Source: Rhizobium brockwellii (GTDB taxonomy: Bacteria; Pseudomonadota; Alphaproteobacteria; Rhizobiales; Rhizobiaceae). From it: a DNA stretch of 64,000 nt. How positions within the stretch are numbered: position 1 is the first letter of the stretch; each line of letters opens with the position of its first letter. The position numbers were made by a program, and so were the translations under genes. Positions 16,560-25,329 of the stretch are shown one piece after another. Location: contig NZ_CP053439.1 of the NCBI RefSeq assembly GCF_000769405.2, positions 2,666,001-2,730,000 on the forward strand, read 5' to 3'. The notes under the pieces are model-generated. The model made no database searches. It worked only from the letters and a program-made list of their open reading frames with translations, and was not told the origin of the DNA.

Positions 16560-17663
16560 GTTTGCGCCGAATGCGCCTGGTATGGCCTTGCCGCTCTCCG
16601 CATCGAAGAGATGCAGGCGGGAGGCAGGGAAATTGAGAGAGAGTTGGCTGTGATCCGGTATCTCGACACCGAAGGGCGTGGCGATCCTGACGACCGAGCC
16701 GCCAAGCTCGGCTGCCAGGATCGCGTGCGAGCCGAGATCCTCGCGAAACCGCAGAGCTGAGGTGACCACCTGTCCGTTAGCCGTGCCGCCGATCAGGATA
16801 TCCTCGGGGCGGATGCCGAGCTGATAGGCGCCGGTAAGCCGGGCTTGCGCCACCACCTGCCCGTCGGCGAACCGGAGGACGGCGCCGTCGCCGGTGACGG
16901 GCAGGATGTTCATTGGCGGCGCGCCGATGAATTTGGCGACGAAGACCGAGGCCGGCTTGTGATAGATCGCCTTCGGCGTGTCGAACTGCTCGATCCGCCC
17001 CTTGTTGAGAATGAGGATGCGATCAGCAAGCGTCATCGCCTCCACCTGATCATGGGTGACGAAGACGGTGGTGGCGCCGATGCGCCGGTGCAGCTCGGCG
17101 AGTTCGACGCGCATGTCATGACGCAATTGTGCATCGAGATTGGAGAGCGGCTCGTCGAACAACAGTACGCCGGGCTCGCGCACGATGGCGCGGCCGATCG
17201 CCACGCGCTGGCGCTGGCCGCCGGAAAGCTGCCCCGGTTTGCGGCCGAGGAAGTCCGACAGCCCGAGCATCTTCGCCACCGCACCGACCCGCTCGATGCG
17301 CTCGGGCTTCGCCATGCCTGATACCTTGAGGCTGTAGGCGATGTTGTCGAAGACGCTCATATGCGGATAGAGCGCATAGTTTTGGAACACCATGGCGCAG
17401 CCGCGATGTTTCGGTTCCAGATCCTGCACCTGCCGGCCACCGATGACGATCGTGCCGCCGCTCACCCGCTCGAGCCCCGCGATCATCTGCAACAGCGTGG
17501 ACTTGCCGCAACCGGAGGGGCCGAGCACGACGGTGAATTCGCCGGCCCTGAGCTCGACATCCATCGGCGGAATGACGACGGTCTCGGCGTCATAGGCCTT
17601 GGTGACGCCTGACAGCGTGATGTTGGCGGCAGCGGCGCGGATGGCCATGTCGATGGCGTTCAT
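16557..17663 (-). CDS. ugpC: ABC transporter ATPase, UgpC/MalK type
   Basis: 368 residues. Walker A is LGPSGCGKST, signature is LSGGQRQRVAIGRA, Walker B is VLLFDEPLSNLD, the H-loop is VFVTHDQVEAM. The C-terminal ~130 residues form the OB-fold (TOBE) regulatory domain of MalK-like subunits (LGIRPEDI). It powers import by the two permeases encoded upstream. It starts 2 bases after the UgpE-like stop. The symbol rests on operon context; MalK-type ATPases are alike across sugar systems. Confidence 0.88.
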   Translation of the reverse strand: MNAIDMAIRAAAANITLSGVTKAYDAETVVIPPMDVELRAGEFTVVLGPSGCGKSTLLQMIAGLERVSGGTIVIGGRQVQDLEPKHRGCAMVFQNYALYPHMSVFDNIAYSLKVSGMAKPERIERVGAVAKMLGLSDFLGRKPGQLSGGQRQRVAIGRAIVREPGVLLFDEPLSNLDAQLRHDMRVELAELHRRIGATTVFVTHDQVEAMTLADRILILNKGRIEQFDTPKAIYHKPASVFVAKFIGAPPMNILPVTGDGAVLRFADGQVVAQARLTGAYQLGIRPEDILIGGTANGQVVTSALRFREDLGSHAILAAELGGSVVRIATPFGVEIPDHSQLSLNFPASRLHLFDAESGKAIPGAFGAN

Positions 17664-17665
17664 GG

Positions 17666-18583
17666 CTATTTCTCCGTGAGAGCGAGGCCCTGGACGAGAT
17701 AGCGCTGCAGGAGCGCGATCATCGCGAGCGGAATGATCGAAACGATGACGGCGCCGGCCATGATCATCGGGAAATCAGGGATCTCTCCCTCCGAATCCGG
17801 CACAAGCCGCGCCAGCCCGACGACGGCGGTCTGCATGTCTGACGTCGAGGCTGCGACCAGCGGCCAAAGATATTGCGTCCAGCCGCTGAGGAAGGTCAGC
17901 ACGAAAAGCGCGGCGAAGCTGGTGCGCGACAGCGGCAGCAGGATATCGAAGAGGAAGCGGATCGGCCCTGCCCCATCCATGCGCGCCGCCTTGAACAGAT
18001 CCTTGGGCAGGGTGAGGAAGAACTGCCGGAACAGGAAGGTGCCGGTGCCATGCGCCACAAGCGGCGCGATCAGGCCGAAGTGCGTGTTCAGTACGCTCCA
18101 TTCGAGCTTCACCGGCGCGCCGAAATATTCGGCGATCAGCCCGTTCAGGCCGGTGACGTCGAGCAGCGCATTGACCGGCGAAAACACGTTCGACGCCACC
18201 TGGTAGGTGGTGATGACGCGGATCTCGATCGGCAGCATGATGGTCGCGAGAATCAGCGCGAAGGCCACGCCCGCCCAGCGAACACGGAAATACACGATGG
18301 CATAGGCCGACAGAAGCGACAGGACGCAGGTCGCGAATGCATCGCCAAAGGCGACCACCAGACTGTTGAACATCTGGATCGGGATGTGCGTTTCGGTGAA
18401 GATGTGCGCCGCATTGGCGAAAAACTGATCGCCGGGGTACCAGGCGAGCCCGTTGCGCAGCATGAATTCATAGGATTGCGAGGCTGTCGCCAACGTCAGG
18501 TAGAGCGGCCCGAGGATATAGACGATGCCGACGATGAGCACGAGGCCAGCTACGATATTGAGGGAACGTGCGTTTTCGATCAT
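17666..18583 (-). CDS. ugpE: ABC transporter permease, UgpE-like
   Basis: 305 residues, six membrane helices and the EAA loop characteristic of the second sugar permease (FKAARMDGAGPIRFLFDILLPLSRTSFAALF). The start codon comes four bases after the UgpA-like stop. It forms the inner-membrane channel together with the UgpA-like subunit. An unusually long second periplasmic section (NVFSPVNALLDVTGLNGLIAEYFGAPVKLEWSVLNTH) is noticeable and may indicate a subfamily distinct from E. coli UgpE. Confidence 0.85.
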   Translation of the reverse strand: MIENARSLNIVAGLVLIVGIVYILGPLYLTLATASQSYEFMLRNGLAWYPGDQFFANAAHIFTETHIPIQMFNSLVVAFGDAFATCVLSLLSAYAIVYFRVRWAGVAFALILATIMLPIEIRVITTYQVASNVFSPVNALLDVTGLNGLIAEYFGAPVKLEWSVLNTHFGLIAPLVAHGTGTFLFRQFFLTLPKDLFKAARMDGAGPIRFLFDILLPLSRTSFAALFVLTFLSGWTQYLWPLVAASTSDMQTAVVGLARLVPDSEGEIPDFPMIMAGAVIVSIIPLAMIALLQRYLVQGLALTEK

Positions 18584-18587
18584 GGGG

Positions 18588-19478
18588 TCACCGCTCGTAG
18601 TTGATGCGCCGGCCGAGGAAGAGGAACTGGGCGGCAGTGAGGAGGACGACGAAGACCATCAGGATCGCCGTCTGGGTCGAGGCGCCGGACAGATCGTAGC
18701 CGCTGAAGCCGTCGGTGTAGATCTTGTAGACGAGCAATGTGGTGGCGCCGCCCGGACCACCATGGGTGATCGTATCGATCAGCGCGAAGGCCGAGGTGAC
18801 GCTTTCGGTGAACTCGAGCACCAGCGTCAGGAAGAGCTGCGGCATGATGAGCGGCAGCTGCACGTCGAAGATCCGCCGCCACGGCCCTGCCCCGTCCATC
18901 GCAGCCGCCTGGTGCATGGTCTTCGGGATCGATTGCAGGCCGGCGAGCAGGATGACGAAATTGAACGGGATGCCGCCCCAGACATGCGCTGCAATCAGCG
19001 TGATGAAGCCGTCTGTGCCGTTGATGCCGGGCGCCCAGATGCCGGGAAAGGCTGAGTTGAGTGGCGCGAGCACGCCGACGAAGGGATTGAAGATGAAGGC
19101 GAAGACGACGCCGATCGAGGCGCCGGCAACTCCCTTCGGCCAGACGAGCACATTGCGCGCCGGCAGCGACAAGCGGATCTTCCGGTCGGCCGCGACCGCA
19201 AGGATCAGAGGGACCACCACCGCGAGCGAGGAGGCGGTGACCATGAAGACGATAGTGCGCCAACAGGCCTCCCAGAACTCCGGATCGGAGAACACGCGGG
19301 CAAAATTACCCCAGCCGACGAACATCGAGCCACCGCCGAAGGGGCGCTCAAGGAAGAACGACCAGTAGAAAGCCTGGAAGACAGGCACGTAGAAAAAAAG
19401 CGCGATCAGCAGCATGAGCGGCGCTACCAGCAGAAGCGGCAGCCAGCGATGGCTGAAGAGAGAAGATTCCGACATCAT
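18588..19478 (-). CDS. ugpA: ABC transporter permease, UgpA-like
   Basis: About 296 residues, six helices, EAA loop HQAAAMDGAGPWRRIFDVQLPLIMPQLFL. ATG 19478 is preferred since CAGGGC lies nine bases upstream; the longer frame to 19583 would run back into the hairpin region. Its sequence matches MalF/UgpA-type permeases that pair with an UgpE partner. Confidence 0.87.
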   Translation of the reverse strand: MMSESSLFSHRWLPLLLVAPLMLLIALFFYVPVFQAFYWSFFLERPFGGGSMFVGWGNFARVFSDPEFWEACWRTIVFMVTASSLAVVVPLILAVAADRKIRLSLPARNVLVWPKGVAGASIGVVFAFIFNPFVGVLAPLNSAFPGIWAPGINGTDGFITLIAAHVWGGIPFNFVILLAGLQSIPKTMHQAAAMDGAGPWRRIFDVQLPLIMPQLFLTLVLEFTESVTSAFALIDTITHGGPGGATTLLVYKIYTDGFSGYDLSGASTQTAILMVFVVLLTAAQFLFLGRRINYER

Positions 19479-19529
19479 AGAAAAGCCCTGCATTAAAAGA
19501 CCGTCACGGGCGTATGGGTCCCATGCCTG

Positions 19530-19593
19530 ACGCACGGGAGCGCTTAGGACGCGCCCCGTGCGTGGGACACGCGGGACGTTCAAACGTCCCGCG
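19530..19593 (-). promoter_or_regulatory. Two intercistronic hairpins between ugpB and ugpA
   Basis: Hairpin one: ACGCACGGG (19530-19538) with CCCGTGCGT (19555-19563). Hairpin two: CGCGGGACGTT (19570-19580) with AACGTCCCGCG (19583-19593), perfect 11 bp. They lie 16 bases after the ugpB stop on the minus strand. Stable hairpins at this site are known in binding-protein operons such as malE-malF, where they protect the upstream message and lower downstream expression; that role is inferred here. Confidence 0.6.
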
Positions 19594-19608
19594 CGTGAGA
19601 TGTCGGGA

Positions 19609-20916
19609 TCACTGTATCTTCACGCCCTTGTAGGTCTGCTCGAAGCGGCGCAGCAGCTCGTCGCCGCGCTTCTTGGCGTTGTCGAGCGCCATCTGCATGG
19701 TCTCCTGGCCGGCAAAGGCCTTCTGCGTCTCTTCCGTGAACACTTGACGGAACTGCACATAGAAGCCCAGACGGATGCCGCGGGTATCCGGCGTGCGCGG
19801 CTGGTTCATCGACTCGATGCCGACGGCGGCCGTCGCATATTTCGGCGAGTTCGCCTCGCCGCTCTTGGCGATCGCATCCATCACGTCGTTGGTGACGGGG
19901 ACGTAACCGGTGGCGGCGGTCAGGAACATCTGCTGTTCGGGACGGCGCAGGAAGTCGAGGAAGGCCTTGGCGCCTTCGACCTCGGCCTTGTCGTGGCCCT
20001 TCATGATGTAGATCGAGGCGCCGCCGACAAACGTGTTGTGGCGCTCATAGCCCTCATACATCGGCGCCATGCCGACTGACAGTTCGTATTTGCCTTCGAA
20101 TGCCTTCGCCGAGGCGGTATAAGAACCTGAAGAGTTCTCCATCATCGCGCATTCGCCGGTGTTGAAGGCGGCGGTGAAGTTGCCGGCCTTGGTATCGGCA
20201 TTGAGCTTGACGAGCCCCTCCTTGCGCCAGTCGATCAGGTTCTGCAGATGCTTGGCGGCGAAAGTCGTGTTGAACACATATTCGGCGTCGAGACCGTCAT
20301 AGCCGTTATGCTTTGAGGCGATCGGCAGGCCATGGCGGGCGGAAAACTGTTCGAGCACGCGCCATGTATCGCCATCGGTGGTAAAGGGGCAGGCATGACC
20401 TGAAGCCTTCAGCTTGCGGGCGGCCTCGATGATCTCTTCCCAGGTCTCAGGCGTCTTGGTGATGCCGGCTTTCTCGAGCTCGGTCTTGTTGGTGTAGAAC
20501 AGCAACGTCGAGGCATTGTAGGGCTGCGCGAAAAGCGTCCCGCCGGAGGTTTCGTAATAGGCCCGGGCGCCTGCGATATAATTGTCCCACTTCACCTCGG
20601 GCAGCTCCTCCTGGACCGGCACGACGGCATCAGACAGCATCAGGTCGAGTGTGCCGGCGTCGAAGAACTGGATGAGGACGGGGTGGTTGTTGGCACGGAA
20701 GGCGGCGATTGCCTTCTGCATCGACACTTCGTAGCTGCCCTGGCCGACGCAGGTGATGTGATGCTCCGATTGCGCGGCATTGAAAGCGCTGCACTGGTCC
20801 TGGATCGCCTTTTCGACGACGCCCGTATTGCCGTACCAGAATTCGATATTGGCAGCCTGCGCCGAACACGCGCCCGACATCAGCGCGGCCGCGGCCGCCA
20901 GAATGGAAATCTTCAT
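19609..20916 (-). CDS. ugpB: Periplasmic solute-binding protein, UgpB-like
   Basis: 435 residues. A Sec signal peptide (cut after AQA, near residue 22) precedes a family 1 binding protein. Landmarks shared with E. coli UgpB include IAAFRANNHPVLIQFFDAGT, LFAQPYNASTLLFYTNK, LKASGHACPFTTDGDTW, FSARHGLPIASKHNGYDGLD, VGGASIYIMKGHDK and RGDELLRRFEQ. It therefore likely binds sn-glycerol 3-phosphate or glycerophosphodiesters. First gene of the operon ugpB-A-E-C-GDPD-IMPase, divergent from a ROK regulator. Confidence 0.85.
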   Translation of the reverse strand: MKISILAAAAALMSGACSAQAANIEFWYGNTGVVEKAIQDQCSAFNAAQSEHHITCVGQGSYEVSMQKAIAAFRANNHPVLIQFFDAGTLDLMLSDAVVPVQEELPEVKWDNYIAGARAYYETSGGTLFAQPYNASTLLFYTNKTELEKAGITKTPETWEEIIEAARKLKASGHACPFTTDGDTWRVLEQFSARHGLPIASKHNGYDGLDAEYVFNTTFAAKHLQNLIDWRKEGLVKLNADTKAGNFTAAFNTGECAMMENSSGSYTASAKAFEGKYELSVGMAPMYEGYERHNTFVGGASIYIMKGHDKAEVEGAKAFLDFLRRPEQQMFLTAATGYVPVTNDVMDAIAKSGEANSPKYATAAVGIESMNQPRTPDTRGIRLGFYVQFRQVFTEETQKAFAGQETMQMALDNAKKRGDELLRRFEQTYKGVKIQ

Positions 20917-20975
20917 TTTGCCCTCGCCTGATTTGATCGGCCGGCTTCAAGCCTGGCACCGGTGACGGCGATTTA

Positions 20976-20992
20976 TTACACGTAGCGTGTAA
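20976..20992. promoter_or_regulatory. Palindromic operator upstream of ugpB
   Basis: TTACACG-tag-CGTGTAA is a perfect 7-bp inverted repeat 60 bases upstream of the ugpB start. It shares TACACG with the centre of the second palindrome at 21075-21106. Its place in the ugpB/ROK divergent gap makes it a likely binding site for the ROK regulator. Confidence 0.6.
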
Positions 20993-21074
20993 CAATTTAG
21001 TGACGACCGCAAGACACTTGTGACACGACAGGGTGGCTGCTATAGGACCCGAAAGGAAGTACCCGAGGCGACAG

Positions 21075-21106
21075 CAATAATTACTACACGCCTCTGGTAA
21101 TTATTG
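21075..21106. promoter_or_regulatory. Palindromic operator upstream of ROK regulator gene
   Basis: CAATAATTAC (21075-21084) and GTAATTATTG (21097-21106) form a perfect 10-bp inverted repeat with a 12-base spacer containing TACACG. It ends 17 bases before the regulator ATG, so binding there would repress the regulator itself. AT-rich arms of this sort resemble NagC/Mlc-type sites. Confidence 0.6.
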
Positions 21107-21123
21107 GCGACGGAAGTGTTGAT

Positions 21124-22275
21124 ATGGCCTATTTCCCGGAGCCGCTGATCGCCCAGCACTTCCTTCGCGAAGGCGGCGGCGTCGTCTCGTCGAACGAACG
21201 CGATCTGCTGAGATTGATCTGGCGTCATCCCGGCCTCTCGCGCTCTGAAGTCACCAGCCACACCGACCTCACCCAGCAATCCGTCTACCGGATCATCGAC
21301 CAGTTGGAGGAACGCGGCATCATTTCCTTCGGCTCGCCGAAGCCCGGGGCCGGTCGAGGCCAGCCGAGCCCGACGCTCCGACTGAACGGCCGCTATGCCT
21401 ATTCCTGCGGCATCTCGGTCAATACCGACGTGATCGGCATCTGCCTGATGGATATATCAGGCAAGGTACTGGCCGAAAGCAGCATCACCTTGCGGGAACG
21501 GTCGATGGCCCAGTCGCTCGATCTCGTCCTGAAGCAGCTGGTCGAACATCAGAGGGAGAACGACCTCTCCGAGGAGACTTTCTTCGGGATAGGCTTTGCC
21601 ATCGCCGGCTTTCACGTCAGCGGCACCCGCTACAATGCCCCACTGCCGCTGCACGAGTGGTCGCTCATCGAACTCGGGCCGCTCTTGACGGAATTCTTCG
21701 GCAAGCCGGTCTGGGTGCACAATGGCGGCAAGGCGGGAACGGTCGCCGAATCCATGTTCGGCGCCGGCCGCTATATCAAGCACTTCGCCTATCTGAGCTT
21801 CAACTACGGCTTCGGCGGCGGCTTGGTCAGCAACGGCGAGCTGCTGCACAACGGCATCGGCAATGCCGGCGAATTCTCGGGCATGTACGACGCCGAGGAG
21901 AATAAGCGTCGGCCGGCGTTGCAATATCTGATCGAAAATCTCAACCGCAATGGCGTCGACGTTCCCTCGATCAGCTACATGCGCAAGCATTTCGATGCCA
22001 AATGGCGGGGCGTCGTGGAATGGGTAGACGAGGTGACGCCCGCCTATAGCCGCCTCATCAACGCGATCTGGGCGATCTTCGATCCGCAGGGGATCGTTTT
22101 CGGCGGCCAGATTCCACCGGCCCTGGCGCAGATGCTGATCGACCGCACCGAGATCTTCGACCGCCCCCGCTACGGCGTGCCGCGCCCCCGCCCGAAGCTG
22201 ATCATCTCCGAGATAGCAAGCGACGCATCGGCCATGGGGGCCGCCATCGCCCCGTTCAAATCAGCCTATTATTGA
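21124..22275 (+). CDS. ROK family transcriptional repressor
   Basis: 383 residues. The N-terminal winged helix (residues ~15-80; DLLRLIWRHPGLSRSEVTSHTDLTQQSVYRIIDQLEERGII) precedes a ROK sugar-binding fold (FFGIGFAIAGFHVSG, HNGGKAGTVAESMFGAG, GNAGEFSG). The canonical zinc-binding Cys cluster of ROK proteins is not seen after GNAGE, which is followed by FSGMYDAEENKRR. The kinase residues are also not obvious, which fits a pure regulator. It is divergent from ugpB and presumably senses a metabolite of the imported compound. GGAAG precedes the start. Confidence 0.88.
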   Translation: MAYFPEPLIAQHFLREGGGVVSSNERDLLRLIWRHPGLSRSEVTSHTDLTQQSVYRIIDQLEERGIISFGSPKPGAGRGQPSPTLRLNGRYAYSCGISVNTDVIGICLMDISGKVLAESSITLRERSMAQSLDLVLKQLVEHQRENDLSEETFFGIGFAIAGFHVSGTRYNAPLPLHEWSLIELGPLLTEFFGKPVWVHNGGKAGTVAESMFGAGRYIKHFAYLSFNYGFGGGLVSNGELLHNGIGNAGEFSGMYDAEENKRRPALQYLIENLNRNGVDVPSISYMRKHFDAKWRGVVEWVDEVTPAYSRLINAIWAIFDPQGIVFGGQIPPALAQMLIDRTEIFDRPRYGVPRPRPKLIISEIASDASAMGAAIAPFKSAYY

Positions 22276-22493
22276 ACTCGGGAACTTGGCAGCCCGTCGG
22301 GCAGAAATTGACTCCCTCTCAGCCGCTTACGGCAATTCCCTCTGCCTCCGCTTGAGGACATCGGCCCGTGGGCCTGCCGCGACGTTCCAGCCCGGCTGGC
22401 GCGCGCACCCAACCGGCTCCGATTGCCATCCGAGCCGAAACTGTGCGATGACCGGTCGACCCAAGATACAACGGATCAAGGTGCGGCATCGGT

Positions 22494-23516
22494 ATGAAGA
22501 AAATCGGTTTCCTTTCGTTCGGGCACTGGACGCCCTCGCCTCAATCGCAGACGCGCTCGGCCGGCGATGCGCTGCTGCAGTCGATCGACCTTGCGATGGC
22601 GGCCGAGGAACTTGGCGCCGACGGGGCGTATTTTCGCGTGCATCATTTCGCCCGCCAGCTGGCCGCGCCCTTCCCGCTGCTATCAGCCGTCGGCGCTAGA
22701 ACCAATCGGATCGAGATCGGCACTGCCGTCATCGACATGCGCTACGAAAATCCGCTCTACATGGCCGAAGATGCCGGCGCGGCCGACCTCATCGCCGGCG
22801 GTCGTCTGCAGCTCGGCATCAGCCGCGGTTCGCCCGAACAGGTGATCGATGGCTGGCGCCATTTCGGCTATGCCCCGCCCGAAGGCCAGAGCGAGGCCGA
22901 CATGGCCCGGCATCACGCCGAAGTCTTCCTCGAAGTGCTGCGCGGTGAAGGTTTTGCCAAACCGAACCCGCGGCCGATGTTTCCAAACCCGCCCGGCCTC
23001 CTGCGCCTCGAGCCGCATTCGGAAGGCCTGCGTGAGCGGATCTGGTGGGGCGCAAGCTCGAATGCCACCGCCGTCTGGGCGGCCACGCTCGGCGTGAACC
23101 TGCAGAGCTCGACACTGAAGGACGATGAGACGGGAGAGCCCTTCCACGTCCAGCAGGCCGACCAGATCCGCGCCTATCGCGAGGCTTGGAAAGAAGCCGG
23201 CCACACGCGCCAGCCGCGCATCTCGGTCAGCCGCAGCATCTTCGCGCTGGTCGACGACCGCGACCGCGCCTATTTCGGCTACGGCAACGACGAGGGCGAC
23301 AAGATCGGTTTCATCGACGAGAAGACCCGCGCAATCTTCGGTCGCAGCTATGCCGCCGAGCCCGACGCCCTGATCAAGCAGCTCGCCGAGGATGAGGCAA
23401 TCGCCGAGGCGGACACCCTGTTGCTCACCGTCCCCAACCAGCTTGGCGTCGATTACAACGCCCATGTCATCGAAGCGATCTTAACCCATGTCGCGCCTGC
23501 GATGGGTTGGCGCTGA
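22494..23516 (+). CDS. LLM class flavin-dependent oxidoreductase
   Basis: 340 residues, a bacterial luciferase-like TIM barrel. Recognisable blocks are AAEELGADGAYFRVHHFARQ, GTAVIDMRYENPLYMAEDAGAADLIAGGRLQLGISRGSPEQV, and IWWGASSNATAVWAATLG. It would use reduced flavin and oxygen on an unknown substrate. AAGGTG precedes ATG 22494. The 218 bases between it and the ROK gene contain nothing I can assign; the gene probably has its own promoter. Confidence 0.88.
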   Translation: MKKIGFLSFGHWTPSPQSQTRSAGDALLQSIDLAMAAEELGADGAYFRVHHFARQLAAPFPLLSAVGARTNRIEIGTAVIDMRYENPLYMAEDAGAADLIAGGRLQLGISRGSPEQVIDGWRHFGYAPPEGQSEADMARHHAEVFLEVLRGEGFAKPNPRPMFPNPPGLLRLEPHSEGLRERIWWGASSNATAVWAATLGVNLQSSTLKDDETGEPFHVQQADQIRAYREAWKEAGHTRQPRISVSRSIFALVDDRDRAYFGYGNDEGDKIGFIDEKTRAIFGRSYAAEPDALIKQLAEDEAIAEADTLLLTVPNQLGVDYNAHVIEAILTHVAPAMGWR

Positions 23517-23556
23517 TGTTCGTTCCCGGCGAGCTGTCTTCGCCGGCTCCAGCGCA

Positions 23557-24006
23557 CTACGGCTCATGCGCGGTTTGATTTGCCGCAGCCAATTTCCCCA
23601 TGGCCTGCTGGATGGCCGAGAAGAATAGCGCCGTCGTGATCCCGAACATCATCAGCCCGTTGGCTGCTTGCAGCGGCGCAAGCAGCCGGATACGGCCGTC
23701 AAGCACCACGTCGCCATAACCAAGCGACGTGAAGGTGACGCCCGAAAAATACATGGCCGTTTCGAAGTCCTCAAAGGCGCCGAGCGCGCGATATAACAGC
23801 GCCCAGAAAACGACCTGGAAGATATTACCCAGCATGAGCACGATCATCAGAACCGAGAATTGCAGGAAGATCCTTCGCCAGGGCTTTCGGCCTATGGGTT
23901 GCGTGCGCGCGTGAGCAAAATAACGCGCGGCCAGCACTGAAGCCAGTGCCTGGAGCGCGAGGCACATCGACATCGCAAGCAGGCCGAGACCAATGACTGT
24001 AATCAT
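23557..24006 (-). CDS. Two-helix potassium-channel-like protein
   Basis: 149 residues. Helices at both ends flank a pore loop containing FSGVTFTSLGYGDVVLDG. This is the K+ selectivity filter (T-x-G-Y-G-D) with Leu in place of Val, so the pore is probably functional. There is no RCK or cyclic-nucleotide-binding domain. Its start overlaps the AI-2E transporter stop by four bases, so the two are co-translated, an association whose meaning is not clear. Confidence 0.82.
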   Translation of the reverse strand: MITVIGLGLLAMSMCLALQALASVLAARYFAHARTQPIGRKPWRRIFLQFSVLMIVLMLGNIFQVVFWALLYRALGAFEDFETAMYFSGVTFTSLGYGDVVLDGRIRLLAPLQAANGLMMFGITTALFFSAIQQAMGKLAAANQTAHEP

Positions 24007-25109
24007 GGGGCCGGACCTTCGATCTGGGGGGCGTCCTCAACCGGCCGCTGATGCAGCCATTCCATCAGCAACACGAAGCCCACGGCCAGCAACACAGGGC
24101 CGACAAATATACCGAGAAGGCCGTCGGCTATCATCCCTCCGATGACACCGACCAAGATGACCGGCATCGGCACGCCCGATCCACGGCCGAGCATCAAGGG
24201 TTTGAGCAAATTGTCGCTCAGCCCGGCGACGAAAGACCATATGGCGAAGATGATTGCCGGTGTTGTCGCCTCCGTGGCAAAGACATAGGCCATGACGGGC
24301 AGAGTGAGCAGCAGCGGTGGTATCTGCACGACTGCCAAGAGAAACGTGACTAGCGTTAGGGCACTGGCCGCCGGAACGCCGATGGCGAAGAAGCCAATGC
24401 CAACGAGCAGCGACTGGATCACCGCCACGCCGACCACGCCGACCGCCACGCCCCGGATCGTTGTGGCGGTCAGATGGATGAGCCGGGCACCCCGCGCCTT
24501 GCTGTTGGTGACGAACTCCAGCAGACTGAGGGCGAAAGCAGCAGCACTCCTCGCATAAGCGACAAGCACGGCGGCGATCGCGATGGAAAGAACAAAGGAA
24601 AGGCTGCCAGCGGCCAGGCCGCCAGCAAAAGATGCGAGCCAGGCAGCAGGCTTGCTCAGCATCTCTCCGTATTGACGCAGCGCCGAGGGCAGGTTGGCGG
24701 CAGCGAGCGACCAGCCTTCCGAGAGCTTCGCCCCGACCACCGGCAGATCGGCAAGCCGCGTTGGAGGCGGCGGGATTGTCAGGCTGTGATTCTGCAAACC
24801 GGACACAAGCCAGTAAATGGAAGACCCAAGCGATGTGACCACAACGAACATGGGCACCAGCACGACGGCAACGCCGACCATCCCGATGAGAGATGCCGAC
24901 CAGCGATTGCCGAGCCGGCCGGACAGGCGGAGATGCAAGGGATGAAGCATGACCGCCAGGATTACCGACCAAAGCAGAATGCCCATGAACGGCAATATGA
25001 TCCTGGCACAGACATAGACCAGAAAGGCGACCAGTCCCAGTTGAACCGCCGCATGGATGACGGACGGTCTCGACGGCGCAAGGTCGACATGCGAGGCGCT
25101 GGAAGTCAT
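24003..25109 (-). CDS. AI-2E family transporter
   Basis: About 368 residues from ATG 25109, chosen because GGGAGGGG lies four bases upstream; the longer frame adds a charged N-terminus. The usual pattern of about eight helices is visible, with family motifs in VVQIPPLLLTLPVMAYVF, GLSDNLLKPLMLGRGSGVPMPVILVGVIGGM and GLLGIFVGPVLLAVGF. Members export autoinducer-2 or act as Na+/H+ antiporters; which applies here is unknown. Confidence 0.88.
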   Translation of the reverse strand: MTSSASHVDLAPSRPSVIHAAVQLGLVAFLVYVCARIILPFMGILLWSVILAVMLHPLHLRLSGRLGNRWSASLIGMVGVAVVLVPMFVVVTSLGSSIYWLVSGLQNHSLTIPPPPTRLADLPVVGAKLSEGWSLAAANLPSALRQYGEMLSKPAAWLASFAGGLAAGSLSFVLSIAIAAVLVAYARSAAAFALSLLEFVTNSKARGARLIHLTATTIRGVAVGVVGVAVIQSLLVGIGFFAIGVPAASALTLVTFLLAVVQIPPLLLTLPVMAYVFATEATTPAIIFAIWSFVAGLSDNLLKPLMLGRGSGVPMPVILVGVIGGMIADGLLGIFVGPVLLAVGFVLLMEWLHQRPVEDAPQIEGPAP

Positions 25110-25329
25110 TTTCCCCTCCCGGTCCGGAACCTCCGCGAATGAGCGAAGCCGGACGTTCACGGATCGGACAATGAAACCTTCCACCCGGTATCGGGCCTGC
25201 ACTTGATGGTGCGGCGAAATTTTTGCCTACGCGATGAAAGATCCTCTCCAACCCTCCGTCATCATACATGACTTCGTGAACACAGGATACGCCGGCCGCG
25301 CGTCTCGGTCTGCGCCAGCTGCCGACCTC

